A DNA stretch of 64,000 bases from Diplolepis rosae (GCA_030998225.1 JAPYXD010000754.1:3906001-3970000); one strand, 5' to 3'. Numbered from the stretch's first letter, positions 10,683 through 21,141 are shown. Made by a program: numbers and translations. Notes: generated by a model not told the origin, from the letters alone.

Positions 10683-11065
10683 TTATAGCAAATTATTAGT
10701 GGAAATATATTTAAAAATGACTCTACATTCCCGAACTTATTTCGTATTTACAAACTCAGTATGCAGTGGAAATAATCCGGTGAAGCGTGAATGAGAAGGG
10801 TTTACCGAGGATATGAGGAAATTTCCGCTGCATAATGACACAATTAAAGGGAGTAATGCGACATGTATGCCACACGATGTGGAAGGCGGTAACCGTAACG
10901 GGGTTAACTTGCACGCATGTAAAGTACATAGGGTTGACAAGAAATATGGAAAGGGCTTTAGAAAATTATCTGTAAATTCAATGTATATAATGTAACACAA
11001 CTCTATTTAACCCCATCAACGTCTTTACTAAAAAATTATGTTTATTTATAAACAATTGAATCACC
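10683..11065. other. Unique sequence, no gene assigned
   Basis: Positions 10,737-11,000 are somewhat GC-richer, with frames open on both strands (60 and 87 codons). Neither has a domain or coding-like features. Confidence 0.4.
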
Positions 11066-11738
11066 TTAAGGTAGTTTGGCCATGAAAATTAGGCCTCAGG
11101 CAAAAATAGATAATTTTGCTTTCAAGAATAGAAATATTATTATTGAAGGGATCATTTAAAAGAGAAAATATTAATTTCTGTGAAAACCATTTTAAACGTA
11201 AAAAAGAAACGTATTTAACAAATTTTATTTTGAACTGCACTTTTTTTCATATCGCTTTTTACCAAATTTTTAAAAACTGTGCGATTCTAATAAATCCTGG
11301 GTCATTTTTTCAGGGAATAAATTCTCTACAACTTGATCGTTTCCATTTTTTGAAAATAAACTCTTTAATGACTAAAACTATTAACAAATAATTTTTCAAA
11401 ACAAAATTTTTATAAACAAATTGCTGAATTTGATAATAATTGATTCATCTTCAAAAATTGGAAACGATGAAGTGGTAGTGATTCTTTTCTCTGGAAAAAT
11501 GATCCATGATTTATAAGAATCGCACCATTTTTAAAAATTTGGTAAAAAGCGATATGGAACAAGAATCACTTTAAAATAAAATTTGTTAAATACATTATTT
11601 TTCTGTTTTTCAATTTTTTTTACAGAAAATAATCTTTTTTCTTTTGAACAATCCCTTCAATAACAATATTGCTATTCCTGAAAGCAAAATTATGTATTTT
11701 TGCCTGAGGCCTAATTTTTCGTGAGCGAACTACTTTAA
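11066..11738. mobile_element. TTAA-flanked foldback, family D, copy 1
   Basis: Ends TTAAGGTAGTTTGGCC and GAACTACTTTAA; inner marks GCCTCAGGCAAAAATAG and CTATTTT-type complement at 11,690-11,710. The arms run nearly the whole length (~670 bp), so a single strand would fold back on itself. The 91-codon plus frame at 11,116-11,391 reads through an arm and is not a gene. Confidence 0.75.
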
Positions 11739-12104
11739 TTGTGTTACAAAATACTTTCAACCAAAATTCTCACTAAAGTATATTTATTGCTATATAAGAA
11801 ATATGGAGAATTTTTTCTTCCGGGTAGTTTATAAATCACCTTTTAGGCCACTTATTATTTATTGATTCCTACTTTACCGAAATTTATTTTCTGAAAACTT
11901 GTGTCATTGTAAAACGAAGTACCGAGTGAATAATTTGTAAAAATTGATAAAAGACACTAATGAAGTTTTATCTAATCTTCAATACTTATAAATAAAGGTA
12001 AAAATTGTAGATAGTGTAGAAATCGATAAGTGATATATGGCCTCAAACCTGAAAATTTTCATCTCCTTGTATATTTTGTTATCAGAAAAATATACTTTTC
12101 AGAA
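11739..12104. other. No gene seen
   Basis: AT-rich unique sequence without features. Confidence 0.5.
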
Positions 12105-12273
12105 AAAATACTATTTTTCGTGTCAAGTACGAAAAGGCGTATTTTAACGCAGGAGCGAGTTTTGCGAATTTTCCGCATACTTAAAGTTTTGCCACACTAG
12201 GGCGGGAAAAACAAATTTCCGCACGCAAAACGACACCGATAAGACTAACTTTCGGCCTACGGCGGACGAAAAC
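12105..12273. repeat. Foldback repeat family F, copy 3 (truncated)
   Basis: A stub of module 1 (GTCAAGTACGAAAAGGCG, AACGCAGGAGCGAG) is joined to half of module 2 (GCCACACTAGGGCGGG to ACGACACCGATAAGAC). The left half of module 2 is missing. Confidence 0.6.
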
Positions 12274-12385
12274 ATTTTTACATTCTCATCATCAATGAGA
12301 AGGTACTGGTTTCATGTGAAGAATGACTCGGAATTTTTATTAAATCTTTACATTTTGAGACCCTCTGAGTGAGAAAAAACGGTTT

Positions 12386-14139
12386 TTAAGGCCTTGAATC
12401 AATCGGACCACGTGACTACATTATGAATTTATATGTTCATGTAAGATAACTTCTTTAATTCACAAAGTATCTTCTGGAAAATTTGAAAAACGTAACAAAG
12501 GACAATAAAGTATGTCTTTTAACTTCTTCTTAGTAAAAAGTTTGAAAAAAATCTGCCCGCTTCGCGGGCACATTCTCATCGCGCGCAGCTCGCTTCGCTC
12601 GCATGTTTGAGCGCGCCTAGGGCGCGCGATTTGATCGTCGCGCTTCGCGCTGGGTCTTGTGCTCTTCACATACATTCAAGTTTATTTATTATAATTTGAT
12701 AATGAAGCTCAAACCAATTTTATAATAATATCACAGATGATGTGAATTACACATTTTCTCAAAGTCACTCAATTTCTTTTTGAAATTAAGTGAAACAGGA
12801 AATTCAATTTACTTAAGGCTCTATCAGTCTTAAGGAACACATTCTCATCATGGCGCTCGCACTTCGCGCTCGATTTTCTGTATACATTTCAGTAACTTTT
12901 TAATAAATTACATGATTAAAATAATTTATTTTCTTCCAAATCTCTCAAAAAGGAAAAACAATCGTAGACTTTATTTAAGGAAACGATTTTGCAGAACAAC
13001 GCTTATTTCGTATCTCACATATTTTGGTGAAAAAAATCGGATTTTTTTAATATTCATAATCAAAACATAAAATATACATCCTGTCCCGAAATGTCTTAAT
13101 GAGAATTTGTAGACCTCATTTAGGCAAACAATTTTCCATCTAAACGTTTTTTTTTGTATCTCTCATATTTTGTCTAAAAAATGGAATTTTTGAATTTTAA
13201 TCGTATTTTTTGGAATTGAAACGAAAAATATATGTTTTATCAGAAACTGTGTGAGACAAAATTTGTAGATCTTTTTGAAACGAACAACTTTGTATTCTTA
13301 CGTTTTTTTCGTGTTTCGAATATTATTGCTAAAAATTGAATTTTGGATTTTCAATAGTTTTTTTTTAATTAAAAAGATAAATATGCATCTTATGAAAAAA
13401 TGTTACAATTCAAATTTGTAGGTCTTTATTTATTTAATAATATTGTATCATAACGTTTTTTCGTATCTCGTATAATTTAACTGGAAAATGGAATTTTGAT
13501 ATTGACTTTTTTCGAATTTGAATATGCTGTGACATTTCTAATTTTGATTTAATCAAAAAATGTTATCAAGATAATTTGTAGAGATTTATGAGCACTATCA
13601 AAAACCAGTATTGAAATTTTTTATTTTTTTAAAAAATTATTTTCAAAAACACAAAAGTAGTGCTCAATCCCTCAATTTTGATTGGATGTGGCTGGTTAAC
13701 GAACTTGTTCTTACTTTTTCGGCTCCGATAAAGTGTACCAAAGCTCAATTCAATCTGATAATTCTATCGAGAGTTATGCCGCAGACGACCTACTACAAAC
13801 AAACAGACAGACAGACACTTTCGTAAAAACCCTTTTTTATGACTCAGGGGGTCTCAAAACGTAAAGATTTGATGAAAATATCGAAAGTCATTTTTCACAT
13901 AAAACCAATACCTTCTCATCCATGATGAGAATGTAAAAATTCAAAAAATTATAGACGATTACAGTTAACTTTAAAAACTTTTGCAAAATTTTCACTCAAA
14001 CGAAGTTGACAGACGTTCTTTATCATGTTTTGTAATATTTTCCAAGTTTTCAGGAAGATATTTTGTAAAATAAAAAAGTTATCTTACACGAACTTTTACA
14101 GGAATTTGGTCACGTGATCTAATTGATCCATGGCCTTAA
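12386..14139. mobile_element. Family C foldback, copy 1, interrupted by family B
   Basis: The left arm 12,386-12,551 starts TTAAGGCCTTGAATCAATC. The right arm 13,935-14,139 ends GATCCATGGCCTTAA. Both contain the mirrored CACGTGA near the end and the GTAAGATAACTT / AAGTTATCTTAC pair. Between them lies a complete B element. Removing B leaves a ~370-bp palindrome, the same size as the intact copy at 42.2 kb. Confidence 0.7.
12552..13934 (-). mobile_element. Family B element, full copy (Helentron/DINE-1-like)
   Basis: B begins TCTGCCCGC, has a perfect GCCCGC-TTC-GCGGGC hairpin (12,555-12,569), then ACATTCTCATC. It ends with GATGAGAATGT, so subterminal inverted repeats flank the element. A GACA microsatellite (13,800-13,820) and degenerate ~140-bp internal repeats (marked by GTAGATCTTTTTGAAACG) lie within. 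It sits in an A/T run. Short terminal hairpin, subterminal inverted repeats, internal tandem repeats and insertion into oligo-T are known of Helentron-associated elements; on that model the hairpin marks the 3' end and the element lies on the minus strand. No Rep/helicase is present. Confidence 0.6.
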
Positions 14140-14665
14140 GAAAGTTTTTGTCTGTCGTCTGTCCGGCGTTTGATGACATGATAACTCTCGATAGAATCAT
14201 CGGATTGGATTGAAATTTGGCACACCTTTTGAGGGCCTGAAAAGAAAGGATGAGTTCGTTAACTAGACATGTTTAAATAATGATTCTGGTTTTATCCATA
14301 AATAACGTTTTTGTAAAAATAAAAAATTCAGTTTTCCCGCTAAAATATACAAGATACGAACAAAATGATAGGGGACAAAATTCTTCATATTAAAGACGTC
14401 TACAAATTTGCTAATGACCATTTTTTCATAGGAGTTATATTTTTTGTTTAATAATGAAAAATGTTATTAAAAATAAAAATTTTTGGTTTACAAAAAAACC
14501 ATACGATACGAAAAATATTATTCATATTTCCACATGTTTCGGAGTGCGAAGCGCGCCTGAGGCACGCTCAAATTTTTTTCGATTGTGAAAATCGAGCGCG
14601 AAGCGCTAGTGTCGTGATGAGAATGTATTCCTCAAAATCGAAGTAGTAACTTTGAGCAAATTAAA

Positions 14666-15140
14666 TTTTTTTTAGCTGTGAAAACCGAATTACTGAACCA
14701 ATATATTTTTTGGCACACGACATGCAGTTTAGTGAAATCACTAGAGGACTCTTTAATCCACATGATTCGAAAAAGCCAGACGGAGCACCGTTCGCAATTA
14801 ATGATAATCGATAAGCGCCATATATACCTGGATTCGGTCAGTTGGTGCTTCGATAGTTTTCGTATATCGGTGGAGAGTACATTTAGCATAAACGCAATGC
14901 ACGACCGACCATTAAATTAAAATCGATTACGTGTAATCTGTATCATCCGAACTTTGAGTTGTCATTTTCATCTTTTAAGTGTGCATTTCTCTCGTTCTAA
15001 TGAACTTTTACTTACTGACGTGAAAGCGAAAATTAAAAGTTCATAACATTCAAAGAAATAAAGCTTTCATACGCTTTTAAGGAAATTATCAACTTCAAAG
15101 GAAAATCTGAAGTTTTTCATACTTCAGCTTATAGGATGAT
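14666..15140. other. Unique sequence, no gene assigned
   Basis: Positions 14,680-14,930 have overlapping open frames on both strands (80 and 85 codons) with no recognisable domain. The rest is AT-rich. Confidence 0.35.
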
Positions 15141-15545
15141 AAGTAGACTCAAGGTTCGCTTTGCTCGCGCGATTTGGTTGCCGCGTCTTGCGCTCGGTTT
15201 TGTGTTCTTCGTGGGCACGTGCGTTTCTTTTTCCTAATTTATTATTTTAACGGAAATGGAATGGAAAAAAAACACAAATTTTTATTTTTAATGGCATTTA
15301 AAAATTGAAACAAAAATATACATATTTAAAAAATGCATCGATACAAATTTATACGAGTTTAGAAGCAAACAATTTTGTGCCCTAAATTTTTTTCATATCT
15401 TTCTGAAAATTTTGGAATTATAATAAAATATCATAAGAAATGTCTGTCTTGTTTATTTTAGGTATTAAACATTTTGCAAAAACTTTTGCAGTTCGGTCCC
15501 GTGGTACGATTGGCCCATGGCCCTAAAAAAAGCGTTTCGCGTATT
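15141..15545. repeat. Family B and C fragments
   Basis: 15,150-15,225 carries TTCGCTTTGCTCGCGCGATT and TTGCGCTCGGTTTTGTG, the CpG-rich start of B. 15,475-15,530 resembles the right end of C (ACGATTGGCCCATGGCCCTA). Both are partial and diverged. Confidence 0.45.
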
Positions 15546-15617
15546 ATAATTTCATGTAAAAAAAGGCTGCTTTCTGTAAACGAAATATTTGTTATATTTA
15601 ATTAATAAATTTTTGAA

Positions 15618-16651
15618 AATTATTATTATTGAAGGGCTATATTCAAAGAGAAAAGATTATTTTACATGAAAAAAGATTGAAACACAGAATAGTATATTGT
15701 GTGCATTGGCACATATTCTATTTTATGTGACTGTGGTGCGGATACGAGTTTTTATGCATACATTGGAATTTAATCTAGTACTTATTGTAGTTGTTTGCTG
15801 CGCTAGTTGTACGAAGCGGGCGCACATTGGCGACTAGTCCCGGCCATTTTGATTTTATCGGTCTTGTGTAGTAGTCAGTGCTAACGCTGTACGAAGAAGA
15901 AGTGAGAAGAAGAAGAATAAGAAATAGATTGCGTTCCGCTGTACGAAGAAGAAGTGATCAGAAAGAAGAATAAGAAATAGATTGCGTTCCGCTGTAAGAC
16001 TATAATGCACATGCGCAGTTCAATTTCTACATTGTATTCCTCTGTAACGGAATATACAACATTGCTTTACTCTCAGCTGTAACGGAAAAACGAGTTTCCG
16101 CGGCTGAGGCACATAAAAATAATTTTATTAATAAATTTTATTTTTGACCCAACTTTTTTTCTTATGGCTTCTTACCAAATTTAAAAAAATTATGCGATGC
16201 TAATAAATCATGAATCATTTTTTTAGAGAAAACATTTCCCACAACTTCACGGTTTCCAATTTTTGAAAATAAATTCTTTAATGGCTGAAACCATTAAAAA
16301 AACATTTTCCAAAACGAAAATTCTATAAACAAATTGCTGAATTTGATAATAATTTATTCATTTTCGAAAATTGGAAATGGTTAAGTTGTAAGTAATCTTT
16401 TTCTTAAAAAATTAATATGTAATTTATTAAAATCGCATAATTGTTTAAAATTTGATAAGAAGCGATAAGAAAAAAAGCTGGGGAAAAAATAAAATTTATC
16501 AATGAAATTATTTTTCTGTATTTCAAATTTTTTTCATGGAAATTAATCTTTTCTCTTCCAAAATAGCCCTTCAATAATAATATTGCTATTTTGGAAAGCA
16601 AAATTATCTATTTTTGCCTGAGGTCTAATTTCCATGGATTAACTACCTTAA
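15618..16651. mobile_element. Family D foldback, copy 2, 5'-truncated and interrupted
   Basis: D sequence starts inside the arm (ATTATTATTGAAGGGC), stops at about 15,690 and resumes at about 16,114 (AAAAATAATTTTATTAATAA). It ends at AACTACCTTAA. The TTAA at 16,648-16,651 is shared with the family C arm that follows. Confidence 0.65.
15699..16113. mobile_element. 415-bp insertion in family D, TGT...ACA ends (LTR-like)
   Basis: The inserted block begins TGTGTGCATTGGCAC and ends GGCTGAGGCACA. It is GC-richer than D and contains two near-identical copies of GTACGAAGAAGAAGTGA plus AATAGATTGCGTTCCGCTG (15,888-15,995). TG...CA ends suggest a solo LTR, but I could not find a matching target duplication, so an unrelated insertion is possible. 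Confidence 0.35.
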
Positions 16652-16875
16652 GGTCGTGGATCAACCAGACCACGTAACCGGATTCCTGTAAAAGTTCGTG
16701 TAAGATAACTATTTTGTTTGAAAAAATATCTTTCTGAAAATTCGGGAAATACAAGCCAAGACGATAAGAAACTTCTGTCAACTTTGTTCAAGTGAAAATT
16801 TTATAAACATCTTTACAGTTAACTGTAATTGACGATAAGTTTTCGATTTTTTTTTCAAAATTCTTACTAAAAATA
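16648..16875. mobile_element. Family C, copy 2, left arm only
   Basis: Starts TTAAGGTCGTGGATCAACC, then CACGTAACCGG and TTCGTGTAAGATAACT, through GTTAACTGTAATTGACGATA. The right arm is missing. It abuts family D through a shared TTAA. Confidence 0.6.
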
Positions 16876-17739
16876 AGTTAACAGAATTGCGAAATGTTAC
16901 ACAATGCCAGCTCAGAATTCCTGCAGTAATTGCAAACACAACTTCTGTACTCGAACAATTAAGGCGGTAGTATCTTAGAGTCCGTAAGACAAAGTGCCAT
17001 AGGCCACGCCTGGAGTAAATGCAATAGTTGTTACCTTCACGCGTGAGACATACGCTAAAACTTAATTATAGATTCTGTAGAGAACAGAATAAAACTCCCT
17101 GCATGTCTTCAATTTAAAGCAATGCCAATAAAGTTTCAATTCAATTTCATTTCCAAGTTGCTCATTCAAATATTTACCTGGCAGATCAATATTAATTATT
17201 AATGAGTAATAATATCATAAATTTTAAAATGTTTATTTTTATTGAAATACAGTAGTAATTATTTTTCCCCGAAGAGAAAGGATGTGATAATATGTGACCA
17301 CACTTGTTTGAACAGTGAGATAATTAGGGAACTGTGAATCGAAGGTATTCTTCATTGAAACGAAAAACCGCATTAGTTGAGCAAATATGCGTAAATAATA
17401 GAACAACCATTCGGTTAACCAAATGACAAATAATTGCCATTTCAACATTGAATATTCTCTCCAATAATAACGGTTGCATCTCGCCACAAGATTACAATTG
17501 ATTAAACACTAAAGAATGGAAAATACTGTTTTAACCAGGATTAACATTATTATTTTTCTCTTCCCTTTCATTTAACCTCGCGTTTAATTATTTATGATGT
17601 TACTACTTGATTACGAATCAACAAGTTTTTATAAAATATCTAAACAGAGCAAATACTGATAACATAAAATTAGGTCCAGAGATTTTTCATATGGAAATAT
17701 TTTTCTTTCCTAAGGTCTATGAAGATTAACTTTGGATCC
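16876..17739. other. No gene seen
   Basis: Unique AT-rich sequence. 16,930-17,060 is slightly GC-richer. An 82-codon minus frame (17,239-17,487) has no recognisable feature. Confidence 0.4.
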
Positions 17740-18145
17740 ATTAAGAGGGTCGTCTACCTTCGCGCCAAAATATCGAGCCTATTTTCAACGATGGTTTGCG
17801 AAAAAACTACACATGTGTGGCGCATGCAAGTTTCGACATTTTCGTGATTTTTACAAAAGTGTATTTTCAAGGCACAAAAATTTGTTTTCACATAAATATT
17901 CGGCCTACGTGACAAATATACAATTCTGCATATTATTATTTACTCTTATTAATATTCACCGTATTTATTGCGCACCTAGGCAGATTTTCGACAAATTTCT
18001 ACTATTTTGTCCTTTTCACAGCTTAAGTAGTAACACACCATTCGATAAGTTTCCGGTCTGGCATATAGAGGGCACCACTGTTGTCAAATCTATGTTATTT
18101 ATGGATAGTACCAACTTTCAAACGTTAAATGTCAAAATTTCATGA
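17732..18145 (+). other. Longest open frame of the window (137 codons), not convincingly coding
   Basis: The first codon is ATG-free on the listed start (TTG at 17,732 after a run of AT-rich DNA). The frame reads FAPKYRAYFQRWFAKKLHMC early and shows a hydrophobic stretch near residues 60-78 (YVTNIQFCILLFTLINIHRI). The composition is rich in Phe, Lys and Tyr, as expected from translating AT-rich DNA by chance. It runs up to the tRNA-like inverted pair, and the upstream motif TTAAGAGGGTCGTC resembles a TTAA-element end without a partner. I do not recognise a family and lean to non-coding. Confidence 0.15.
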
Positions 18146-18232
18146 CAATCTGACGTTTAGTTCAGAAGTTACAGAGGTTTTAGTGAAGCAACTTTTGTCA
18201 TTTTCAAACAAAAATCAATTTTTTGAAGAAAT

Positions 18233-18350
18233 TTTCTGTGAAAAAAGGAACGTCTCCACTCCGCTGGGTATCGAGCCCAGGTCCCTTCGATTGCCGGTCG
18301 AATGCTCTGTCATCTGAGCTACGGAGGTTCCACAACTTTTCTCACAGAAA
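18233..18350 (-). ncRNA. tRNA-like cloverleaf inside a long hairpin (T1, minus copy)
   Basis: Read on the minus strand, an outer stem (TTTCTCACAG-type, 18,336-18,350 with 18,233-18,247) and a GGAAC/GTTCC stem enclose CTCCG...CGGAG, TA, a GCTC/GAGC D-arm, an anticodon arm TTCGA-CCGGCAA-TCGAA and a CTGGG/CCCAG T-arm. A-box-like TAGCTCAGATGACAG and B-box-like GGCTCGATACC are present. The loop would read GGC (Ala) with C and not U at position 33, and the acceptor stem is only 5 bp, so it is not an ordinary tRNA gene. Confidence 0.55.
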
Positions 18351-18555
18351 CTTGTTAACGCCAATTAGGCAACGGATGTATCACGAACTATTAATCAATT
18401 TTTCTAAATCATTTCAGTCGATTATGTCGATCATTAGAAGACTGTGTATCACTCTACGTGATAACAGAACTCTACCATATCGACCTTACCAACCTGCAAT
18501 TTAGAAATAATTTTAACGTCTCGTAAGACTAGATGGAAATTTTTCAATATCATTT

Positions 18556-18606
18556 TTGAAGAAATTTTCTGTGAAAAAAGGAACGCTTCCACTCCGCTGG
18601 GTATAG
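18556..18606 (-). pseudogene. Truncated T1 tRNA-like hairpin
   Basis: GAAGAAATTTTCTGTGAAAA, GGAACGCTTCCACTCCG and CTGGGTAT match the 3' part of the T1 unit. The rest of the cloverleaf is absent and the sequence continues directly into the flank of the next copy. Confidence 0.55.
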
Positions 18607-18643
18607 TTCATGATACATCCGTTGCCTAATTGGCGTTAACAAG

Positions 18644-18761
18644 TTTCTGTGAGAAAAGTTGTGGAACCTTCGTAGCTCAGATGACAGAGCATTCGACCGG
18701 CAATCGAAAGGATCTGGGCTCGATACCCAACGGAGTGGAAGCGTTCCTTTTTTCACAGAAA
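18644..18761 (+). ncRNA. tRNA-like cloverleaf inside a long hairpin (T1, plus copy)
   Basis: Outer stem 18,644-18,658 with 18,747-18,761 (one mismatch in 15). Then GGAAC 18,663-18,667 with GTTCC 18,743-18,747; acceptor CTTCG 18,668-18,672 with CGGAG 18,731-18,735 (one G-U); D-arm GCTC/GAGC; anticodon stem TTCGA 18,692-18,696 with TCGAA 18,704-18,708 and loop CCGGCAA; T-stem CTGGG/CCCAA with one mismatch. Pol III A- and B-box-like sequences are intact. The GGC anticodon with C33 and the enclosing stems argue against a working tRNA. Confidence 0.6.
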
Positions 18762-18989
18762 ATTTCTTCAATAATTATAATTAAAAAATTCCATCTAGTC
18801 TTGCGAGACGTTACATTAATTCTGAATCATAGGTTGATAAGGTCGATATAGTAGAGTTCCGTTATCACGTACAGTGTTACACACTCTTCTAATGATCGAC
18901 ATAATCGACTGAAATGATTTAGAAAAATTGATTAATAGTTCAATTAAAAACTTAATTATTAATGTTTGAGTACAGCAATAAAGTGACGT

Positions 18990-19039
18990 ACAGTACTAGT
19001 CAAAAACTGTCGGTGATATATTTTCGACTGGTACTGTAA
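18990..19039. mobile_element. Tiny Tc1-like terminal repeat pair
   Basis: TA-CAGTACTAGTCAAAAA and TTTTCGACTGGTACTG-TA are inverted, separated by about 14 bases and flanked by TA. CAGTACTRGTCAAAA-type ends with TA duplication are typical of the Tc1 group. At ~48 bp it is probably an extreme deletion derivative. Confidence 0.5.
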
Positions 19040-19633
19040 TTTCACATGATTCGTTTTCAATTGGCTATCACATGTCCGAATTTGTTTCCTCATTTGTTAA
19101 GAAGTGGAATGCTCTACAGTCTTTAAATGCAATTTGAGAATCTTCTCTGCAATTTTCGCAAAAATCATCATCTTTAGAAGCCTTTTCTAAGACGATGTCA
19201 ATAGAAAAGAGAAGGTCGAGTGCCGAGGTCGGGAGAGAAATCCCTCAATGGCTTATCCGCTCGACCGGCGCGGCAGCCACGCCACGCCAAGTCGAAGGAG
19301 CAGAGGCCACTCGTAAACCTAATAATCTTGGCCACTTCTGACAAACGATGCCGTCAAAATGTAATTCCGACGCGTTCTCGCTCTCTCATTCGGAATTCTA
19401 AGTGGCTCCTCTTTCTCTCAAGCCCTCAACTTCTGGTCGCTTTCCACACCACTCATTGGCACCCTCCATGTACAAGAGAGATTTGACAGTTCGGACGTGA
19501 CTTCATTCGTATTATGAAAAATCAATATCAATTTCATACTCATGCTCTCCACTTTCATCAATGAGAAGTGCCAAGAAATAATCAACACAGTACTTTTTAT
19601 TATCTTTCTCAAACTGATGAGCCACTATTTCTC
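19040..19633. other. GC-richer unique block, no gene assigned
   Basis: 19,195-19,500 is markedly GC-richer (CCGCTCGACCGGCGCGGC near 19,257). The plus frame 19,220-19,486 (88 codons) is Arg/Ser/Pro-rich and lacks domains. Could be host regulatory or UTR sequence. Confidence 0.3.
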
Positions 19634-19854
19634 TTAAGGCCGTGTGGTAGGATCTGACGTCACCAATTACATACGACCACCTTATTAATAAAATAACGAT
19701 TTAAATAAACTTTTCGGAGAAGACAGTAATGCAGAAAAATGCAATGCATTACTGTCTTCTCCGAAAAATTGATTAAAATTATTATTTTATTAAGAAAACG
19801 GTCGAGTGCAATTGGTGACGTCAGACCCTACCATAAGGCCTTAAGAACAAACCC
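19634..19854. mobile_element. TTAA-flanked foldback MITE, family H
   Basis: The ends TTAAGGCCGTGTGGTAGG and CCCTACCATAAGGCCTTAA are inverted with TTAA at both sides. The arms continue through TCTGACGTCACCAATT. A tight central palindrome has AGACAGTAATGCA facing TGCATTACTGTCT. About 220 bp, non-coding, Kolobok- or piggyBac-like. Confidence 0.75.
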
Positions 19855-20149
19855 CTGTACATAGAAACATGAAATTTGGAGGGTATATTTGTTCTCAGGC
19901 ATCGAATCAGAAGGGATTTATCGAAAATCAACCCCTAAGGGGGTACAATATTTTTTATGGTTTTCCCTTATAACTCCTGAAGGTATTATATTGGCTGATT
20001 GAAAAGAAGTTGGCACCATTTTTTGGGACACTCATTACAGAGGGTTTTAGGGCAACTATAATAATGAGCCAGCTCTAAGGGGATGAGAACAGAAAGAGAG
20101 AGATATCATCTAAAATGCAAACCATTCCGAAATCTGTTTTAAATCAATC
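19855..20149. other. No gene seen
   Basis: Unique, moderately AT-rich sequence with no features. Confidence 0.5.
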
Positions 20150-20425
20150 CGAAAAACGTTTTTTTGTCCACCGTACATTGAAAGTTAGGCTTGTCGGTGT
20201 CATTTTCCGTGCGGAAAGTTGATTTTCCCGCACTAGTGTGGTAAAATTTTAAGTATGCGGAAAGTCATCTTTCCGCATGCAAAACGACACCGACAAGGCT
20301 AACTTTCGGTATACAGCGAACAAAAAATATTCTTCGTATCACGTACGGAACGTATTTTAACGCGAGACTCGCTCTTGCGTTAAAATACGCCTTTCCACAC
20401 TTGATACGAAATATGTTATGAATCT
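20150..20425. repeat. Foldback repeat family F, copy 4
   Basis: Module 2 with the left half intact (GTCCACCGTACATTGAAAGT, GCGGAAAGTTGATTTTCCCG, CACTAGTGTGG) and the right half shortened, followed by module 1 (CGTATCACGTACGGAACG, CGCTCTTGCGTTAAAATACG). Ends at GATACGAAATATG. Confidence 0.7.
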
Positions 20426-21141
20426 TGTTCATGTAGATCGATTAAAAATCAATTTAACTCAATCCGATTCATTCCAGTTCAGTCTCAGACTTCAGGCCGA
20501 TGAATTCAAACTAAATTTTCTATCAGAATAAATTCACACCGAGAAAAATGGATATTAAAAATTAATATTTAGATATTTGACTACGGGACAGCTATATTAT
20601 ATATTCTGTTGTAATATCTAGACATTTGACTGTAATATTTGAGGTATTCAAATATGCAGAAATTAGTATCTTAAATATTACAGATGAATATCGATAAGTT
20701 GAATATCGAAATATTAACTTGGTTTAGATTAATTCATATTAAATCGGAATCTCACTAAACGTATTAAAAATAAATGTAAACAATATTTATTACAAAGTTG
20801 GATGGCAAATGGAAATTGAGATAAGCTTATTTTTTTAAATATGAAACAAAATTTAATAATCATTGTTTATTACAAATAAAGCATAGGTCTAGTATATGAA
20901 ATTTTTTTATACTACCAAAGAATTTACTAAAATTATCGTATCCGTGACGTTGAACAATTTTAGGTGTTTTTCATGTAAAAAGTAAATTAATACGTGATTT
21001 TGTATAATAATTTAAGTGCAATTTATATTTTCAAATAATTACCTCCATTTACATTTACATTTTAAACACCCAGGCACAAAATGTTAAATATTTATTTCGA
21101 AGTTTTTTCGAAAATTATTAAACAATTCAAAATTTAGTACG
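20426..21141. other. No gene seen
   Basis: AT-rich. 20,540-20,730 has several short ATATTTAGATATTTGAC-type repeats in both orientations. Nothing coding. Confidence 0.45.

Larger units (their letters stand above)
12274..14665 (-). mobile_element. Family B element (older copy) split by a family C element
   Basis: 12,274-12,385 reads as the reverse complement of the B right end (ACATTCTCATCATC...GAGACCCTCTGAGT). The match stops at TTAA. After the C element ends at 14,139, the B sequence resumes with GAAAGTTTTTGTCTGTCG and AACTCTCGATAGAATCATC, and continues to GAGCGCGAAGCGC and GATGAGAATGT near 14,590-14,626. The two pieces join in the correct order and orientation, so this B copy was the target of C. 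It is shortened inside relative to full B copies. Confidence 0.65.
18205..18955. mobile_element. Inverted pair of tRNA-like hairpins, family T1
   Basis: The block 18,205-18,500 returns inverted in 18,600-18,950. Shared parts include the tRNA-like hairpin, CAATTAGGCAACGGATGTATC, a segment with ATTATGTCGATCATTAGAAG, and CTAGATGGAA. A third, broken copy of the hairpin (18,556-18,606) sits in the middle and jumps from its T-loop into the flank (GGGTAT|AGTTCATGATAC). This suggests a foldback unit built on a tRNA-like module. No polyA tail or target duplication was found. Confidence 0.6.

Noticed and set aside
10813..11000. Overlapping frames on both strands as antisense gene pair
   Set aside because: Short, without features, and in a small GC-richer patch where both frames stay open by composition.
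17732..18145. 137-codon frame as a real gene
   Set aside because: No ATG start, composition of chance translation, no domain; kept only as a low-confidence entry.
18644..18761. Genuine tRNA-Ala(GGC) gene
   Set aside because: Short acceptor stem, C at position 33, a T-stem mismatch, no T-run terminator in the normal place and enclosure in a longer hairpin.
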